A stretch of 41,068 nucleotides of DNA, taken from positions 1-41,068 of the forward strand of contig RFGJ01000266.1 in assembly GCA_003696665.1 (NCBI GenBank), read 5' to 3'. The translations under genes were made by a program, and so were the position numbers. Shown here piece after piece: positions 22,101 to 29,510 of this stretch (the stretch's first letter is position 1; every line of letters starts with the position of its first letter). The stretch is from Gammaproteobacteria bacterium (lineage in GTDB: Bacteria > Pseudomonadota > Gammaproteobacteria > Enterobacterales > GCA-002770795). The notes under the pieces were generated by a model. It ran no database searches. It worked only from the letters and a program-made list of their open reading frames with translations, and was not told the DNA's origin.

Positions 22101-24663
22101 GACCTTCTGCTGGTAAGGCAAGGCTTTCTCGCCCTTGTAGCTGTCGCTGGTTGAACTCTTGAAGCTCACGGTCAATGGTGGGTGCATCCCACGGGTCATC
22201 GACTTGCCCATAGTTGGCTCGTAGCTGTGGGCGCTGTACTCTGAAACGGTCGGTGCCGTCAGGACGACGAATAATTTCTGCGTCAATAACGGCTTCACCG
22301 TCAGCACCATCCCACAGGTCTTCGACGTAACGGGTGATGCGTCGCTCGATGGGTCGGGCTTGGATAAACTCGCGACCTTCGATAACTCCTGGTTGTCCTG
22401 GCGGGCGTACAATAATACTGTTCTGTGCCGTACTGCTGCGTGGTGCAACGTCGGTAAGCACAACCGTCTCAATACCGTTGGGAGTTTCCGCACCAACAAC
22501 ACCACGTTGGGCATCGTTAAAACGACGGGCGACGGCATCAACTTCTTGAGCGGAGGTTACGCGAGTAGGTACAATGGCACGGCTACCGGGTTCTGCTGCT
22601 GGGGGTAGCAAACGCTGTCCAGGGTAGCGGGTTTCAAACGGAATGTCCGGTAGTAGCTGCTGTGCGAGTTGTTGGGTGCTGACGCTTTGGCGCGTTTGGA
22701 TGACAGTACGTGGTGAGATAGGCGCAGTGTTTAGGTTCTGCATTGCCGTCTCGTAGGACAACGCAGCACCGGGAACGGGTGTTGGTACAGGTGCGGACGG
22801 GCTGACGATTTCTGGGAACTCTTCGTTGCTGGCAAAGCTCACGATACCCCGACGGGCATCAGCAGCTCGGCGAGCGTCATACATGCGGTTGAGGGCGCGC
22901 ACGGTACGGGTTAACCTTGGCGCGTTCATTGCTTGGATAAGACCTTCACGTTGTGCGGTACGTCCGGCGGCGATAGCATACCGACGTACAGAGCGTGAAG
23001 CAGCACCCGCGATGTTGTCTGACCAACCTCCCGTTACCACATCTAAACCAAAACCAATGGCACCTGTCGTTACTCTAACGGGTGTAGAAAAACCACTTGG
23101 TGCGGTGACTGATAGGTAGCGATTATTGTTCGCGCCCATTACGTTCATGAAGCCAAGGTCAATACCGCTGAGTACCTGACGCGCACGATAGAACGGGTCA
23201 TATCCTGGGTCGTTTCGAATTTGTACAGGGGTGATGGGGGTTTGGTTCTCGTTACGCATGAACGCGGGAATGTTGTCTACCAATGCCCGCACCGATGCGT
23301 TGATGGTGGGGGTCAGTTGTTGTCCTGTGACGTTATCACCTACTTCAATAAGTGCATCACCTACGGTATAAGCAATTACGGGAACGGCGCTGCCAACGGC
23401 GTTGAGTGCGTACAGTCCAGCACCAAGCACACCACCGCCCATCTCACCAAAGTAACCACGCCGCCAGTCCATACGAAAACCCGTTGGACTATTGGGGTCT
23501 TCTTGTGGTAGCCAACCTTGCAGAACCATATTTAAGGCATCGCGTCCTGCTTGTTCACGGGCACGGCTGCGGGCTTGAGCTTGCGGGGACATCCCTCTAA
23601 ACGCTTCTTGGTTAATGTACTGCACCAAGTCACTCATACGCTGTAGGATGGTTGGCGGCTGGTTACTGGCGTTGCGCTGTGGCTGCATACCCGCTTGCTC
23701 CGCTTGCGCTGCACGTAGGATGTTGGCTACGCTCAGACCATCACGCTCACCAGCACGCATACGCTCGGAGATGTACCGGGCACCAGCACGGGCGTACGTA
23801 ACGGGGTTCAGGTAAGAAACAAAGTCGCCACGAAAGAACTGTTCAATACCTCGCCCAAAGTATATACCCAACTGTTCAGCGACGGGTAGAGAAAACCAGC
23901 GCTGGTCATTGGGAACTTCCGCACCACGCCCAATACCACCACCAGCCATCTGGTTGTAGATAGAACGAGTGGGGTCAAGGGTAGGAAGCGCACGCAAGAT
24001 GTCGTTACTTGTACCGTACAGACCGGACGTACCACCAGGGCGCACGGTTAGGTTCTGTTGTTCCAGTTTGGCTAACTGTTCGTTGTACCAGTCAACATAA
24101 GACTGTCGCTGTCGGATAGCACCACTGGCATCCGGCGTTTGCGGTGGTTCAGCATACGCTCGAAAGGGAGATGGACGGTTAGTTAGTTCGTTTAGTGTGC
24201 CGTGCCAGTTGGCGCTATTGCGTAATGCGGAGGCGTTGAAGCGGCTCATGAATGCTTCATTACCTTCTGTCACCTCACCGCCACGTACACTTTCAAAGGG
24301 TAGAGGTGCGCTAAAGTCCGGTAGCTCGATAGGCTGTGGGGCATCTGGCTCACTCTGTGGGGGTGGGGGTGTCGATGGGTCAAGGGGTGTCTCGACTGAG
24401 CTTCCTGGGGCTACAACACGTCCTTCTGGGTCGTTCTGGTCGAACACTACATCGCGTAACGGTTCGGTGGGAACGGTCGGCGCGGGTAGCGGGTTGGTAG
24501 TTGGGAGGTCTGGGATGCCTGCTAGGGGCGGCTGGGATAGTTGCTCACCAGTAGCATTGTTCGTTGTTTCGTTCTCTCGCCGTGGGGTGCCTAGACGTAC
24601 TGGTCGCCGCTGACCCTGCGCGTCTTGGCGTGGGTCATTTTGCTGGTCTAGAATATTTGCCAT
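19132..24663 (-). CDS. Giant virion protein with ADP-ribosyltransferase-like domain
   Basis: 1843 aa, the largest gene, with AGAGGCAACT before the ATG. The N-terminal 130 residues are Pro/Thr-rich and probably disordered. A Gly/Ala/Val segment near residues 405-440 is hydrophobic enough to enter a membrane. Residues about 640-1060 alternate disordered and helical parts. Residues about 1515-1720 look like an ART fold: WYHGTKQTQEA, then GEFGVGLYLTDRADVAEMYA, then FDSLVDTSKVRG. This resembles the ART domains of phage polyvalent proteins, which are injected with the DNA. The likely roles are internal core protein plus host-modifying effector. Three exact copies of the dispersed motif lie in its linkers. 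Confidence 0.7.
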   Translation of the reverse strand: MANILDQQNDPRQDAQGQRRPVRLGTPRRENETTNNATGEQLSQPPLAGIPDLPTTNPLPAPTVPTEPLRDVVFDQNDPEGRVVAPGSSVETPLDPSTPPPPQSEPDAPQPIELPDFSAPLPFESVRGGEVTEGNEAFMSRFNASALRNSANWHGTLNELTNRPSPFRAYAEPPQTPDASGAIRQRQSYVDWYNEQLAKLEQQNLTVRPGGTSGLYGTSNDILRALPTLDPTRSIYNQMAGGGIGRGAEVPNDQRWFSLPVAEQLGIYFGRGIEQFFRGDFVSYLNPVTYARAGARYISERMRAGERDGLSVANILRAAQAEQAGMQPQRNASNQPPTILQRMSDLVQYINQEAFRGMSPQAQARSRAREQAGRDALNMVLQGWLPQEDPNSPTGFRMDWRRGYFGEMGGGVLGAGLYALNAVGSAVPVIAYTVGDALIEVGDNVTGQQLTPTINASVRALVDNIPAFMRNENQTPITPVQIRNDPGYDPFYRARQVLSGIDLGFMNVMGANNNRYLSVTAPSGFSTPVRVTTGAIGFGLDVVTGGWSDNIAGAASRSVRRYAIAAGRTAQREGLIQAMNAPRLTRTVRALNRMYDARRAADARRGIVSFASNEEFPEIVSPSAPVPTPVPGAALSYETAMQNLNTAPISPRTVIQTRQSVSTQQLAQQLLPDIPFETRYPGQRLLPPAAEPGSRAIVPTRVTSAQEVDAVARRFNDAQRGVVGAETPNGIETVVLTDVAPRSSTAQNSIIVRPPGQPGVIEGREFIQARPIERRITRYVEDLWDGADGEAVIDAEIIRRPDGTDRFRVQRPQLRANYGQVDDPWDAPTIDRELQEFNQRQLQGRESLALPAEGQTGRTPDGAIPMPGGSPIQTTAAELEQLFLEADRIGSKYQTPEEIRAFNQRYAEVVDDINAIIDQADMSSVPSQGGKIDGSVSPQRPTATLNETERANVQRVLGVTADRIRRQADQLVERGRNIPDAIATSVYKVEPGATEAVLNGVEYNKVGRIWVRQGDDVPTTILPQPTAAPRHPITQLLEEAPTVPTSRRSLVETVAAAVDDIPNNTAARTLANEAPVRPAILEEAIDEGVIREADDGLLVSIPDEIAEIESYIESQKRTLQDLTARVYASTDKARRQELWKQQQAIRNNIDDANIELRNLKRALPQEVAVINAAAPILTQEAMRPSMKAAEYLNYLDSDEYVNRIGAVTAADVLPVKRSGADLSRLAKFIVDDNGRPLMNPARKSVLNKRELDKLRNAYPGVFDVFGKPVPSDLLNPNARIEVQPRTVGTPQVTQFVAPRPTMMTEADATSAVELSEAAAKAELYRDQLPLDKLRATAQRKEALIDDILNNNEFNADAVEELLQMENATSSFANAVDHPAVARSWNDTLAPNDLRVAPADIEATMEFRRAQEEFHETGTGIREMAESIGAVTDELDRTIAALDMAPELKRARNADAIATAVNYQAYDPEIPLPRHQQRLIDDAQMTELTPFDLDSRIAAQAELDELMPNAVDPMGARAARAEAWYHGTKQTQEAMFSNEYNPVRGGSSGEFGVGLYLTDRADVAEMYARAATDPTFRYPGTQRLGAPSVYRWSDVQPRSPLFLGQAARDLPDEVGRLVNDAFGGDILDDIVGATEEMRYKLRELNRQHPLLRDRWLNVREAYADTFGTPMPEGVFQDYSVAVAERLRMAGFDSLVDTSKVRGRTLTILPHSTEAPFWAISPLPPGVPSQRLAASADEGLDAVMNRHQADNLLHQSMGRRTTAVWEQESRMDTLENMLERYTKEYDDMVDQGLFASNRVEALRDQLRELNNAYIARRTEAAQQSAEAAQVRLAKDTPIDDRNPCI
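19539..19550 (+). repeat. Dispersed motif, exact copy (in giant virion gene)
   Basis: On the coding strand it reads in frame as T-I-L-P-H, just after the ADP-ribosyltransferase-like region. The extended form AATGTGGCAAAATAGTTAGT matches the intergenic copies. Confidence 0.8.
21594..21605 (+). repeat. Dispersed motif, exact copy (in giant virion gene)
   Basis: Reads in frame as T-I-L-P-Q within a Pro/Thr-rich linker. Confidence 0.8.
21867..21878 (-). repeat. Dispersed motif, exact copy (in giant virion gene)
   Basis: Reads in frame as GGKID in a Ser/Gly/Gln-rich linker. Extended form CCAAGGTGGCAAAATAG. It lies only 260 bases from the copy at 21594, in inverse orientation. Confidence 0.8.
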
Positions 24664-24672
24664 AGTTGCCTC

Positions 24673-24702
24673 TTGACAAAGGGGGTAAAAATATGCTATA
24701 AT
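24673..24702 (+). promoter_or_regulatory. Consensus sigma70 promoter P6, antisense to the late genes
   Basis: TTGACA (24673-24678), 18 bases, then TGC-TATAAT (24697-24702): both hexamers perfect. It is the best promoter in the window, yet it points against all surrounding genes. Its transcript would run through the 24664-24865 gap and then antisense into the small virion gene. Confidence 0.75.
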
Positions 24703-24832
24703 TAAGAATAGATAAGACGGTTCGGTATTCGGGTTCCCTCACTTCTTCACCTACCTATCCCACCCTTTCCCTATATAAAAAGAAAAGGTAGCAGCATTAA
24801 ATAAATTACCCAACCAGCTTTCACAAACCAGT

Positions 24833-24844
24833 GTGGCAAAATAG
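24833..24844 (+). repeat. Dispersed motif, exact copy
   Basis: CCAGTGTGGCAAAATAGTTA in the gap between the giant virion gene and the small gene at 24866. Confidence 0.85.
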
Positions 24845-24865
24845 TTAATGAGCTACCTTCAAAGA

Positions 24866-25222
24866 TTAATACGCGATAGGTGTTCCAGGAGCAAAGTTCG
24901 CAAACGCATAAACGAAACGGTTAGCGGTGCTAGCAGCAATAGCACGCACGCGCCAATGAGTTGCATCAGGGGGAATGGGCAGAATGTGCATCTTGCTGCT
25001 TGAGGTTGAAATACGGAAGCCCTCATCGTTTGCAGTAAATGCTACCGTAGAGTCACCAAAACGTACTTGATGCTGAGACGTAATAGCGTAACAAATGAGG
25101 TGAGTAGCATCCTCTGGTAGCGTGAAAACGGCGGTGTTACCAACGGTTGCTTGAGTAATGGAAGTGGTGTCAGTTAGACTTTTGATGCCCGCACGGATGC
25201 GGTTGTTTGCTGAGTATGACAT
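24866..25222 (-). CDS. Small beta-rich virion-associated protein
   Basis: 118 aa, not recognised. The pattern of short polar turns and beta-prone stretches (NTAVFTLPEDATHLICYAIT, STVAFTANDEGFRI, PPDATHWRVRAIAAS, RFVYAFANFAPG) suggests a single beta sandwich, as in small tail, head-fibre or cement proteins. It is flanked by internal virion genes, so a structural role is likely. Three bases upstream of the start lies a motif copy whose AAGGTGG end sits at a usable ribosome-site distance of about 11 bases. The antisense promoter at 24673 points into this gene. Confidence 0.6.
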   Translation of the reverse strand: MSYSANNRIRAGIKSLTDTTSITQATVGNTAVFTLPEDATHLICYAITSQHQVRFGDSTVAFTANDEGFRISTSSSKMHILPIPPDATHWRVRAIAASTANRFVYAFANFAPGTPIAY

Positions 25223-25225
25223 AAA

Positions 25226-25237
25226 CTATTTTGCCAC
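25226..25237 (-). repeat. Dispersed motif, exact copy, beside a start codon
   Basis: On the coding (-) strand GCCAAGGTGGCAAAATAGTT leads directly into TATG of the gene at 25222, so AAGGTGG may also serve as a Shine-Dalgarno sequence. Confidence 0.85.
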
Positions 25238-25254
25238 CTTGGCATGTGAAAGAA

Positions 25255-28200
25255 CTATGGTGCGTTGTGTGGAATGATATTTCCTAGCTGCTGTCGCTGC
25301 TGGGCACATGTTCTACATCCTGCGGTAAAGGTTGTGTGAGTTGCACCGTGCCCGTGGTCGTAGCTGGTGTGGTAGCGTCTGCCTACCGCCTCCCCTAACC
25401 TTCGCACGTAGTTCATGAATGTAATGGCGTTGTCACCCATTTGAGCGCGGTCGGTAGGGTTACGTCTGAACCCATCGTACCCAAGGAACACAGCAGCGTG
25501 AAGGTCTTCAAGTGTACGAAACCCGCGACGGGCAAACGGCGGGTCACTCAGGTACGCACGCACAGGCCCGCGTAACTGCTCTTCAATGCTCATACGTGGA
25601 ATACTTTCATACGTCCAAGCTGGGTTCCACCCTGGCGAACGACGAAAGGTTTCAATAGTACTGGGCAAGAACTGAATAAGACCCCTTGCCCCTGAACTCG
25701 TATTGGTTCGGTGGGGTATCCAGCCGCTTTCAAATTGGATGATGTCGGCTAACCATTGAGCGGGAATGTTTAGCGAGTCTGAGACTTCCGCAAGCGCTCT
25801 TGCAGCGCGCGGATTATCACGAAGGACACCGTAACCATAATTGTGTGTTGGGTTGTTGCGTTGAGGATAGTCGGCTCGGTGGATGCTGGCTCTTGCTGCT
25901 GGCATAGGCTGTGAGGGTGTGACAAAGTTACCGCTACCAAAACCTAACCTACGGTTGAGGTCAGCAATGATAGCCTGAGAGTTGGTCATAGAAGGCATGA
26001 GCGCTTGACCACCGATGAGCGTTGTGGCTGGGTTGTTAGCCCCCATTGTACGCTGAGTGGGCGGCGCGCCTACGCCTTGGTTCTGGTTGAAGTTGTATGT
26101 GCTGAGTGCTTGGGTACGAGTGCGTAGGTAAGCAATAGGGTCAACACTGTTACCACCATTAAAGTCTCTGGCACCCTCACGACGTACGGTGAAGTGCAAG
26201 TGAGGGTTGTTACCACGGCTTACGTCACCTTCCGGTTTGCGGTTGTTGCGCCAGTGTTGGCTAGATGGCAGTGTGCCTATCTGCTGTCCTGGTACAACTC
26301 GCTGTCCTTCCTGTACGTTAGAACCCCACAGGTGTCCGTACTCTTCAATGTACCCATCATCGGTCATCACCTGAATGCGTCCACCGTAACCACCGACCCC
26401 ACCAATTTGGGCGGAGATAACCGTACCAGGAGACAAAGCGGTGATACCCACAGCACGGTTTTGAGATGCACCCGTGAAGGCAAGGTCAATGCCGTTATGA
26501 ATGTGCGTGTCACGGTTCGCACCGTACTCAGACGTAATGACAACACCTCCGTCCCTTTGCTGTCGAATAGGAACGAGTATGTCATTTATGCGGTGGAGTG
26601 GGGCTACAGGTAGCGGAGCGACGTTCCCACTTTGCGACGCTCCACCACTAAAATTTGGCGTAGCCTGCTGCATCATGGACGCTTGTTCCGCTGCACGTTG
26701 CGCCCGCTGTTCTATAAGTTGTTGTGCCCGTATGCGTAGACTTCGCAGTGTGGGTGTAACTTCAGCTCGGTTGTTGGGGTTAATGCCGCGTGCTTGTAGG
26801 TTTGCTACAGCGTTGTTGTATTGTTGCAACTCTAGACGGTACTGCTCTTGTATGCTTTGAAACTCTGCTTGGCTAACCTGTGGCGGTGCTTGCACGTAAG
26901 TACCGTCAGGTAAAACAAACGCTTGTAAACCCGTAACCGTTCCGGTAAAGTCAGTGATATTGACTGCACGGGCGCGAACCGTTGCGTCTTCAACAGTACG
27001 ATACCCCTTTGCCTGAATTTCAGTATATAGCTCTCTAAGCCGCACTTGGCGGTTTTCGATATCGGCGATGTCTGACAACGTAGTTCGCAGTTGGGCGGCT
27101 AGGGCGCGCTGTTCTGCTGTGACACCAGCACCGCCAGCATCCACCAACGCCAAGAAACTCTGCGCCTGTGCTGGGTTGTTGACGAGAGTGTGTACCTGTT
27201 CAGCAAACAAAGCAGCGGCACTGTCAGGGTCGTTAAGCAGCTCAGTAATAATTTGCTGCTCACCAATTTGCTGTAGAGATTGAGTCGTCTGCTGTAGGTT
27301 GAGTTGCTGGTTAGCAACCTCACCAGGAGAAGGCGCGAACATAGTAGCAACGCTGAGGTCAATACCCCGCCGTATTGCCCACTCAGCACGACGCTGCTGG
27401 AAGCCCATTTCGTTCCCACCCAGTTCGCTCATCCACTGCGGGTACAGTTGAGCAAGTTCTTGAATGCCGGAAAGGTTGTGCATAGACTCAGCAAAAGCAT
27501 CTTCACGTCCTTGCAGTCGTGTAGCAACCTCATTGATAAGTGGGTTCAGCGCTTCCATCTTTTCCAGCGGTGACATATTGCCACCAGTGGAAGGGTCTAG
27601 AAGAGTTTGAAGAATAAAGGAAGCGGTTTGTTGGGCTTCGCCTGGGGTTCTTGCCTGTGCCAATGTGGCAAAATAGCTAGACATATCCACACGCAAAAGG
27701 TTGGCAGCTTGGGAGCTTTGTGCCGTCCTCATGCGTTCTGCGGTCGTTAAAAGTGCGTCGGCTTGGCGCTGACGTACTGCACCAATTTCCTCGAACGTGC
27801 GGGTTCTAAGGGTCTGAGCAACGTCAAAGGGCAAACCCTCTTTCACTGCCTCAGCTAGAATGCGGTCGGCTTCCATCTGTGCTTCTTCGGGGGAAACCTT
27901 GTCGGCTTCTTCCGCTGCCCTCATTAGGAAGTCCGCTGTGTAGTCTTGTAGGACGACGCTAGTTGACATCTCTAGCTGTGCGATGCGTTGTTGCTCTATT
28001 GCGTCCGCCCTTTCCTTTTCCGCTTTGCGTTTTGCTTCTTGCTGTTGTTGCACAAACGATAGCGTTTCGGTGACGGCTTTAGCCAAACCACCGAGTTCTT
28101 GCCCAAAGCTGCTGTGCCCACGCTTACTAAGCTCCACAGATTTTTGTTGACTGGCGGCGGTGACAAGTTCCGTCTGCGCCTGTTGTACCCTCTGCACGTC

Positions 28201-28356
28201 CTCAAATACTTGAGCGTACTTCTGTTGGGTAACGTCTTGAATTTCTGGGGTAGTAACGGGTTGGGGTGCAGCGGGGGCGGCGATGCCAGGGGCGTTGATG
28301 CCGACTATCTGAATAGCGCGTGAGCGCCGGGGTGGGGGTGCTGCTCCGTTAACCAT
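25255..28356 (-). CDS. Internal virion protein with M23 peptidase and SLT transglycosylase domains
   Basis: 1033 aa. The N-terminal 560 residues are Gln/Ala-rich coiled coil, as in T7 gp15-type ejection proteins. Residues about 605-735 form an M23 (LytM-type) zinc endopeptidase: HNGIDLA with the HxxxD ligands, YGHLW, the Gly-rich GVGGYGGRI and the final HLHF. Residues about 850-985 form a lytic transglycosylase (SLT) domain with FESGW carrying the catalytic Glu, then GARGLIQFLPSTI and a Tyr-containing VFLGYDGF. One particle protein can thus cut both the glycan and the peptide of murein during DNA entry. T7 carries only the transglycosylase, on gp16. An exact motif copy lies at 27665. The start overlaps the previous gene by 8 bases. 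Confidence 0.88.
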   Translation of the reverse strand: MVNGAAPPPRRSRAIQIVGINAPGIAAPAAPQPVTTPEIQDVTQQKYAQVFEDVQRVQQAQTELVTAASQQKSVELSKRGHSSFGQELGGLAKAVTETLSFVQQQQEAKRKAEKERADAIEQQRIAQLEMSTSVVLQDYTADFLMRAAEEADKVSPEEAQMEADRILAEAVKEGLPFDVAQTLRTRTFEEIGAVRQRQADALLTTAERMRTAQSSQAANLLRVDMSSYFATLAQARTPGEAQQTASFILQTLLDPSTGGNMSPLEKMEALNPLINEVATRLQGREDAFAESMHNLSGIQELAQLYPQWMSELGGNEMGFQQRRAEWAIRRGIDLSVATMFAPSPGEVANQQLNLQQTTQSLQQIGEQQIITELLNDPDSAAALFAEQVHTLVNNPAQAQSFLALVDAGGAGVTAEQRALAAQLRTTLSDIADIENRQVRLRELYTEIQAKGYRTVEDATVRARAVNITDFTGTVTGLQAFVLPDGTYVQAPPQVSQAEFQSIQEQYRLELQQYNNAVANLQARGINPNNRAEVTPTLRSLRIRAQQLIEQRAQRAAEQASMMQQATPNFSGGASQSGNVAPLPVAPLHRINDILVPIRQQRDGGVVITSEYGANRDTHIHNGIDLAFTGASQNRAVGITALSPGTVISAQIGGVGGYGGRIQVMTDDGYIEEYGHLWGSNVQEGQRVVPGQQIGTLPSSQHWRNNRKPEGDVSRGNNPHLHFTVRREGARDFNGGNSVDPIAYLRTRTQALSTYNFNQNQGVGAPPTQRTMGANNPATTLIGGQALMPSMTNSQAIIADLNRRLGFGSGNFVTPSQPMPAARASIHRADYPQRNNPTHNYGYGVLRDNPRAARALAEVSDSLNIPAQWLADIIQFESGWIPHRTNTSSGARGLIQFLPSTIETFRRSPGWNPAWTYESIPRMSIEEQLRGPVRAYLSDPPFARRGFRTLEDLHAAVFLGYDGFRRNPTDRAQMGDNAITFMNYVRRLGEAVGRRYHTSYDHGHGATHTTFTAGCRTCAQQRQQLGNIIPHNAP
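27665..27676 (+). repeat. Dispersed motif, exact copy (in murein hydrolase gene)
   Basis: Extended form CCAATGTGGCAAAATAG. On the coding strand it encodes the segment SYFATLAQ in the N-terminal coiled-coil part. Confidence 0.8.
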
Positions 28357-29485
28357 AAGTATTTCCTGTTACGTCTACGTAACGGTAGTAAGGTCTGTTG
28401 ATAATGCCTTGTCGTCCTACCTCTGCCATGCCCAAACCTTTCATAGTTAACTGGGTAGAGAGCAGTCCACCGCGAACGGCGTTTGTAGTTTGACTAACGT
28501 TTTGAGAAGGAATAGCGACACCGGGTTGTGACGGTGTGCGGTTAAATAGACCAGCTTGGTACGCTTGCATACCAATACCCGCTCCTGCGGAAAGGTAACT
28601 AAGGAACCCTGGTCTTTGAATTTGTTTCTGCTGGACAGACATAGCCAACTGGTTAGTCTTCTCAGCGGCAACCTGTGAAATGTAGCTTGCGTCCTGAGCG
28701 GCCGCGCCACTAAAGCGTTGTGCCCTAATAGCTAACTGGTTGCGCCGGACGGTGCGTTGCAGGTTGCGATAAGCGAACGGGGTACTCGCTGCGGTAGAGC
28801 GTTCCTGAGCGCTGATGTTGCTCTCCATCCCGTCTAAAGAAATTTGCCCCAGTTCGTTGTTAATGCGGCGGGTGTCTTCCATAGCGCGTGTGGCTAGGGT
28901 TGCCTGCGCCTCATTAGTGCGTACGCCTTCCTCGATGCGCTGTTGCATTGCTGAGATGCCCTGCGCTTCCTTCTCGTCATTAGCGAGGGCGGATAGAGAA
29001 CCAGGCTCACCTGTGCCCGACATCACCGCTGACATCTGGCGCATCGTTTGGTTAGCCTGACCCGTGCGTGCGAGAAGCTCGGACTCCTCCAACTGGTTGG
29101 CGTTTGCTACTGCCGCCTCTGTCCTAATGCCAGAAATTTGCGACAGCATTTCGGCGTTCATCTGTGCAATGTTCGTACGCAGTCCCGCTTTTTCCATGCG
29201 GGCTTGCGTCGCTGCCATCTGTGCTTGAAGTGCTTGAGACTGGATGTCCTGCTTAGCTTGGTCGCGTTGAGCCAGCAGAACCATTTGTTCCTGTGTTGCT
29301 TGTACCTTCGACCATTGCTTAGCGAACTCTCGGTTCTCTTTCGCCAAAGCTAGTCGGTCATTAGACAGAAGTGTTTGGTCTGCTAATGACTGACTCTGTA
29401 GCTTGGCTTGTCTGTTCTGAGCGCTAATACTCGAAACGGCTGAAGCGGCACTGATAGCAACACCAATTGCTGCAAGTGCTACCAT
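28349..29485 (-). CDS. Internal virion protein, T7 gp14-like
   Basis: 378 aa. The N-terminus is a hydrophobic Ala/Ile/Ser helix (MVALAAIGVAISAASAVSSI), followed by about 200 residues of Gln/Ala/Glu-rich coiled coil. This is the standard form of T7 gp14 and related internal proteins, which are ejected first and sit in the outer membrane as part of the DNA channel. The C-terminal 110 residues are Gly/Asn/Gln-rich with few charges. The start is preceded by a motif copy whose AAGGTGG lies about 11 bases from the ATG. It is the first gene downstream of tail tube B and overlaps the next gene by 8 bases. Confidence 0.75.
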   Translation of the reverse strand: MVALAAIGVAISAASAVSSISAQNRQAKLQSQSLADQTLLSNDRLALAKENREFAKQWSKVQATQEQMVLLAQRDQAKQDIQSQALQAQMAATQARMEKAGLRTNIAQMNAEMLSQISGIRTEAAVANANQLEESELLARTGQANQTMRQMSAVMSGTGEPGSLSALANDEKEAQGISAMQQRIEEGVRTNEAQATLATRAMEDTRRINNELGQISLDGMESNISAQERSTAASTPFAYRNLQRTVRRNQLAIRAQRFSGAAAQDASYISQVAAEKTNQLAMSVQQKQIQRPGFLSYLSAGAGIGMQAYQAGLFNRTPSQPGVAIPSQNVSQTTNAVRGGLLSTQLTMKGLGMAEVGRQGIINRPYYRYVDVTGNTYG

Positions 29486-29487
29486 AA

Positions 29488-29499
29488 CTTTTTTGCCAC
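29488..29499 (-). repeat. Dispersed motif, one-mismatch copy, beside a start codon
   Basis: On the coding (-) strand CCAAGGTGGCAAAAAAGTTA runs straight into the ATG of the gp14-like gene at 29485. The A-for-T variant is shared with the copies at 39006 and 39601. Confidence 0.8.
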
Positions 29500-29510
29500 C
29501 TTGGTATGTG

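Larger units (their letters stand above)
24664..24865. other. 202-base gap inside the late block
   Basis: This is the largest gap in the - block. It has no - strand gene. It holds a consensus promoter pointing the opposite way (+), an inverted repeat AAGGTAGC/GCTACCTT (about 24785-24792 and 24851-24858) and a motif copy at 24833. No terminator is visible on either strand. Confidence 0.6.

Noticed and set aside
24848-25003. 51-codon + strand ORF behind the antisense promoter
   Set aside because: It is antisense to the small virion gene, has no ribosome site and has unstructured composition; it is kept only as a remark in the finding on the promoter.
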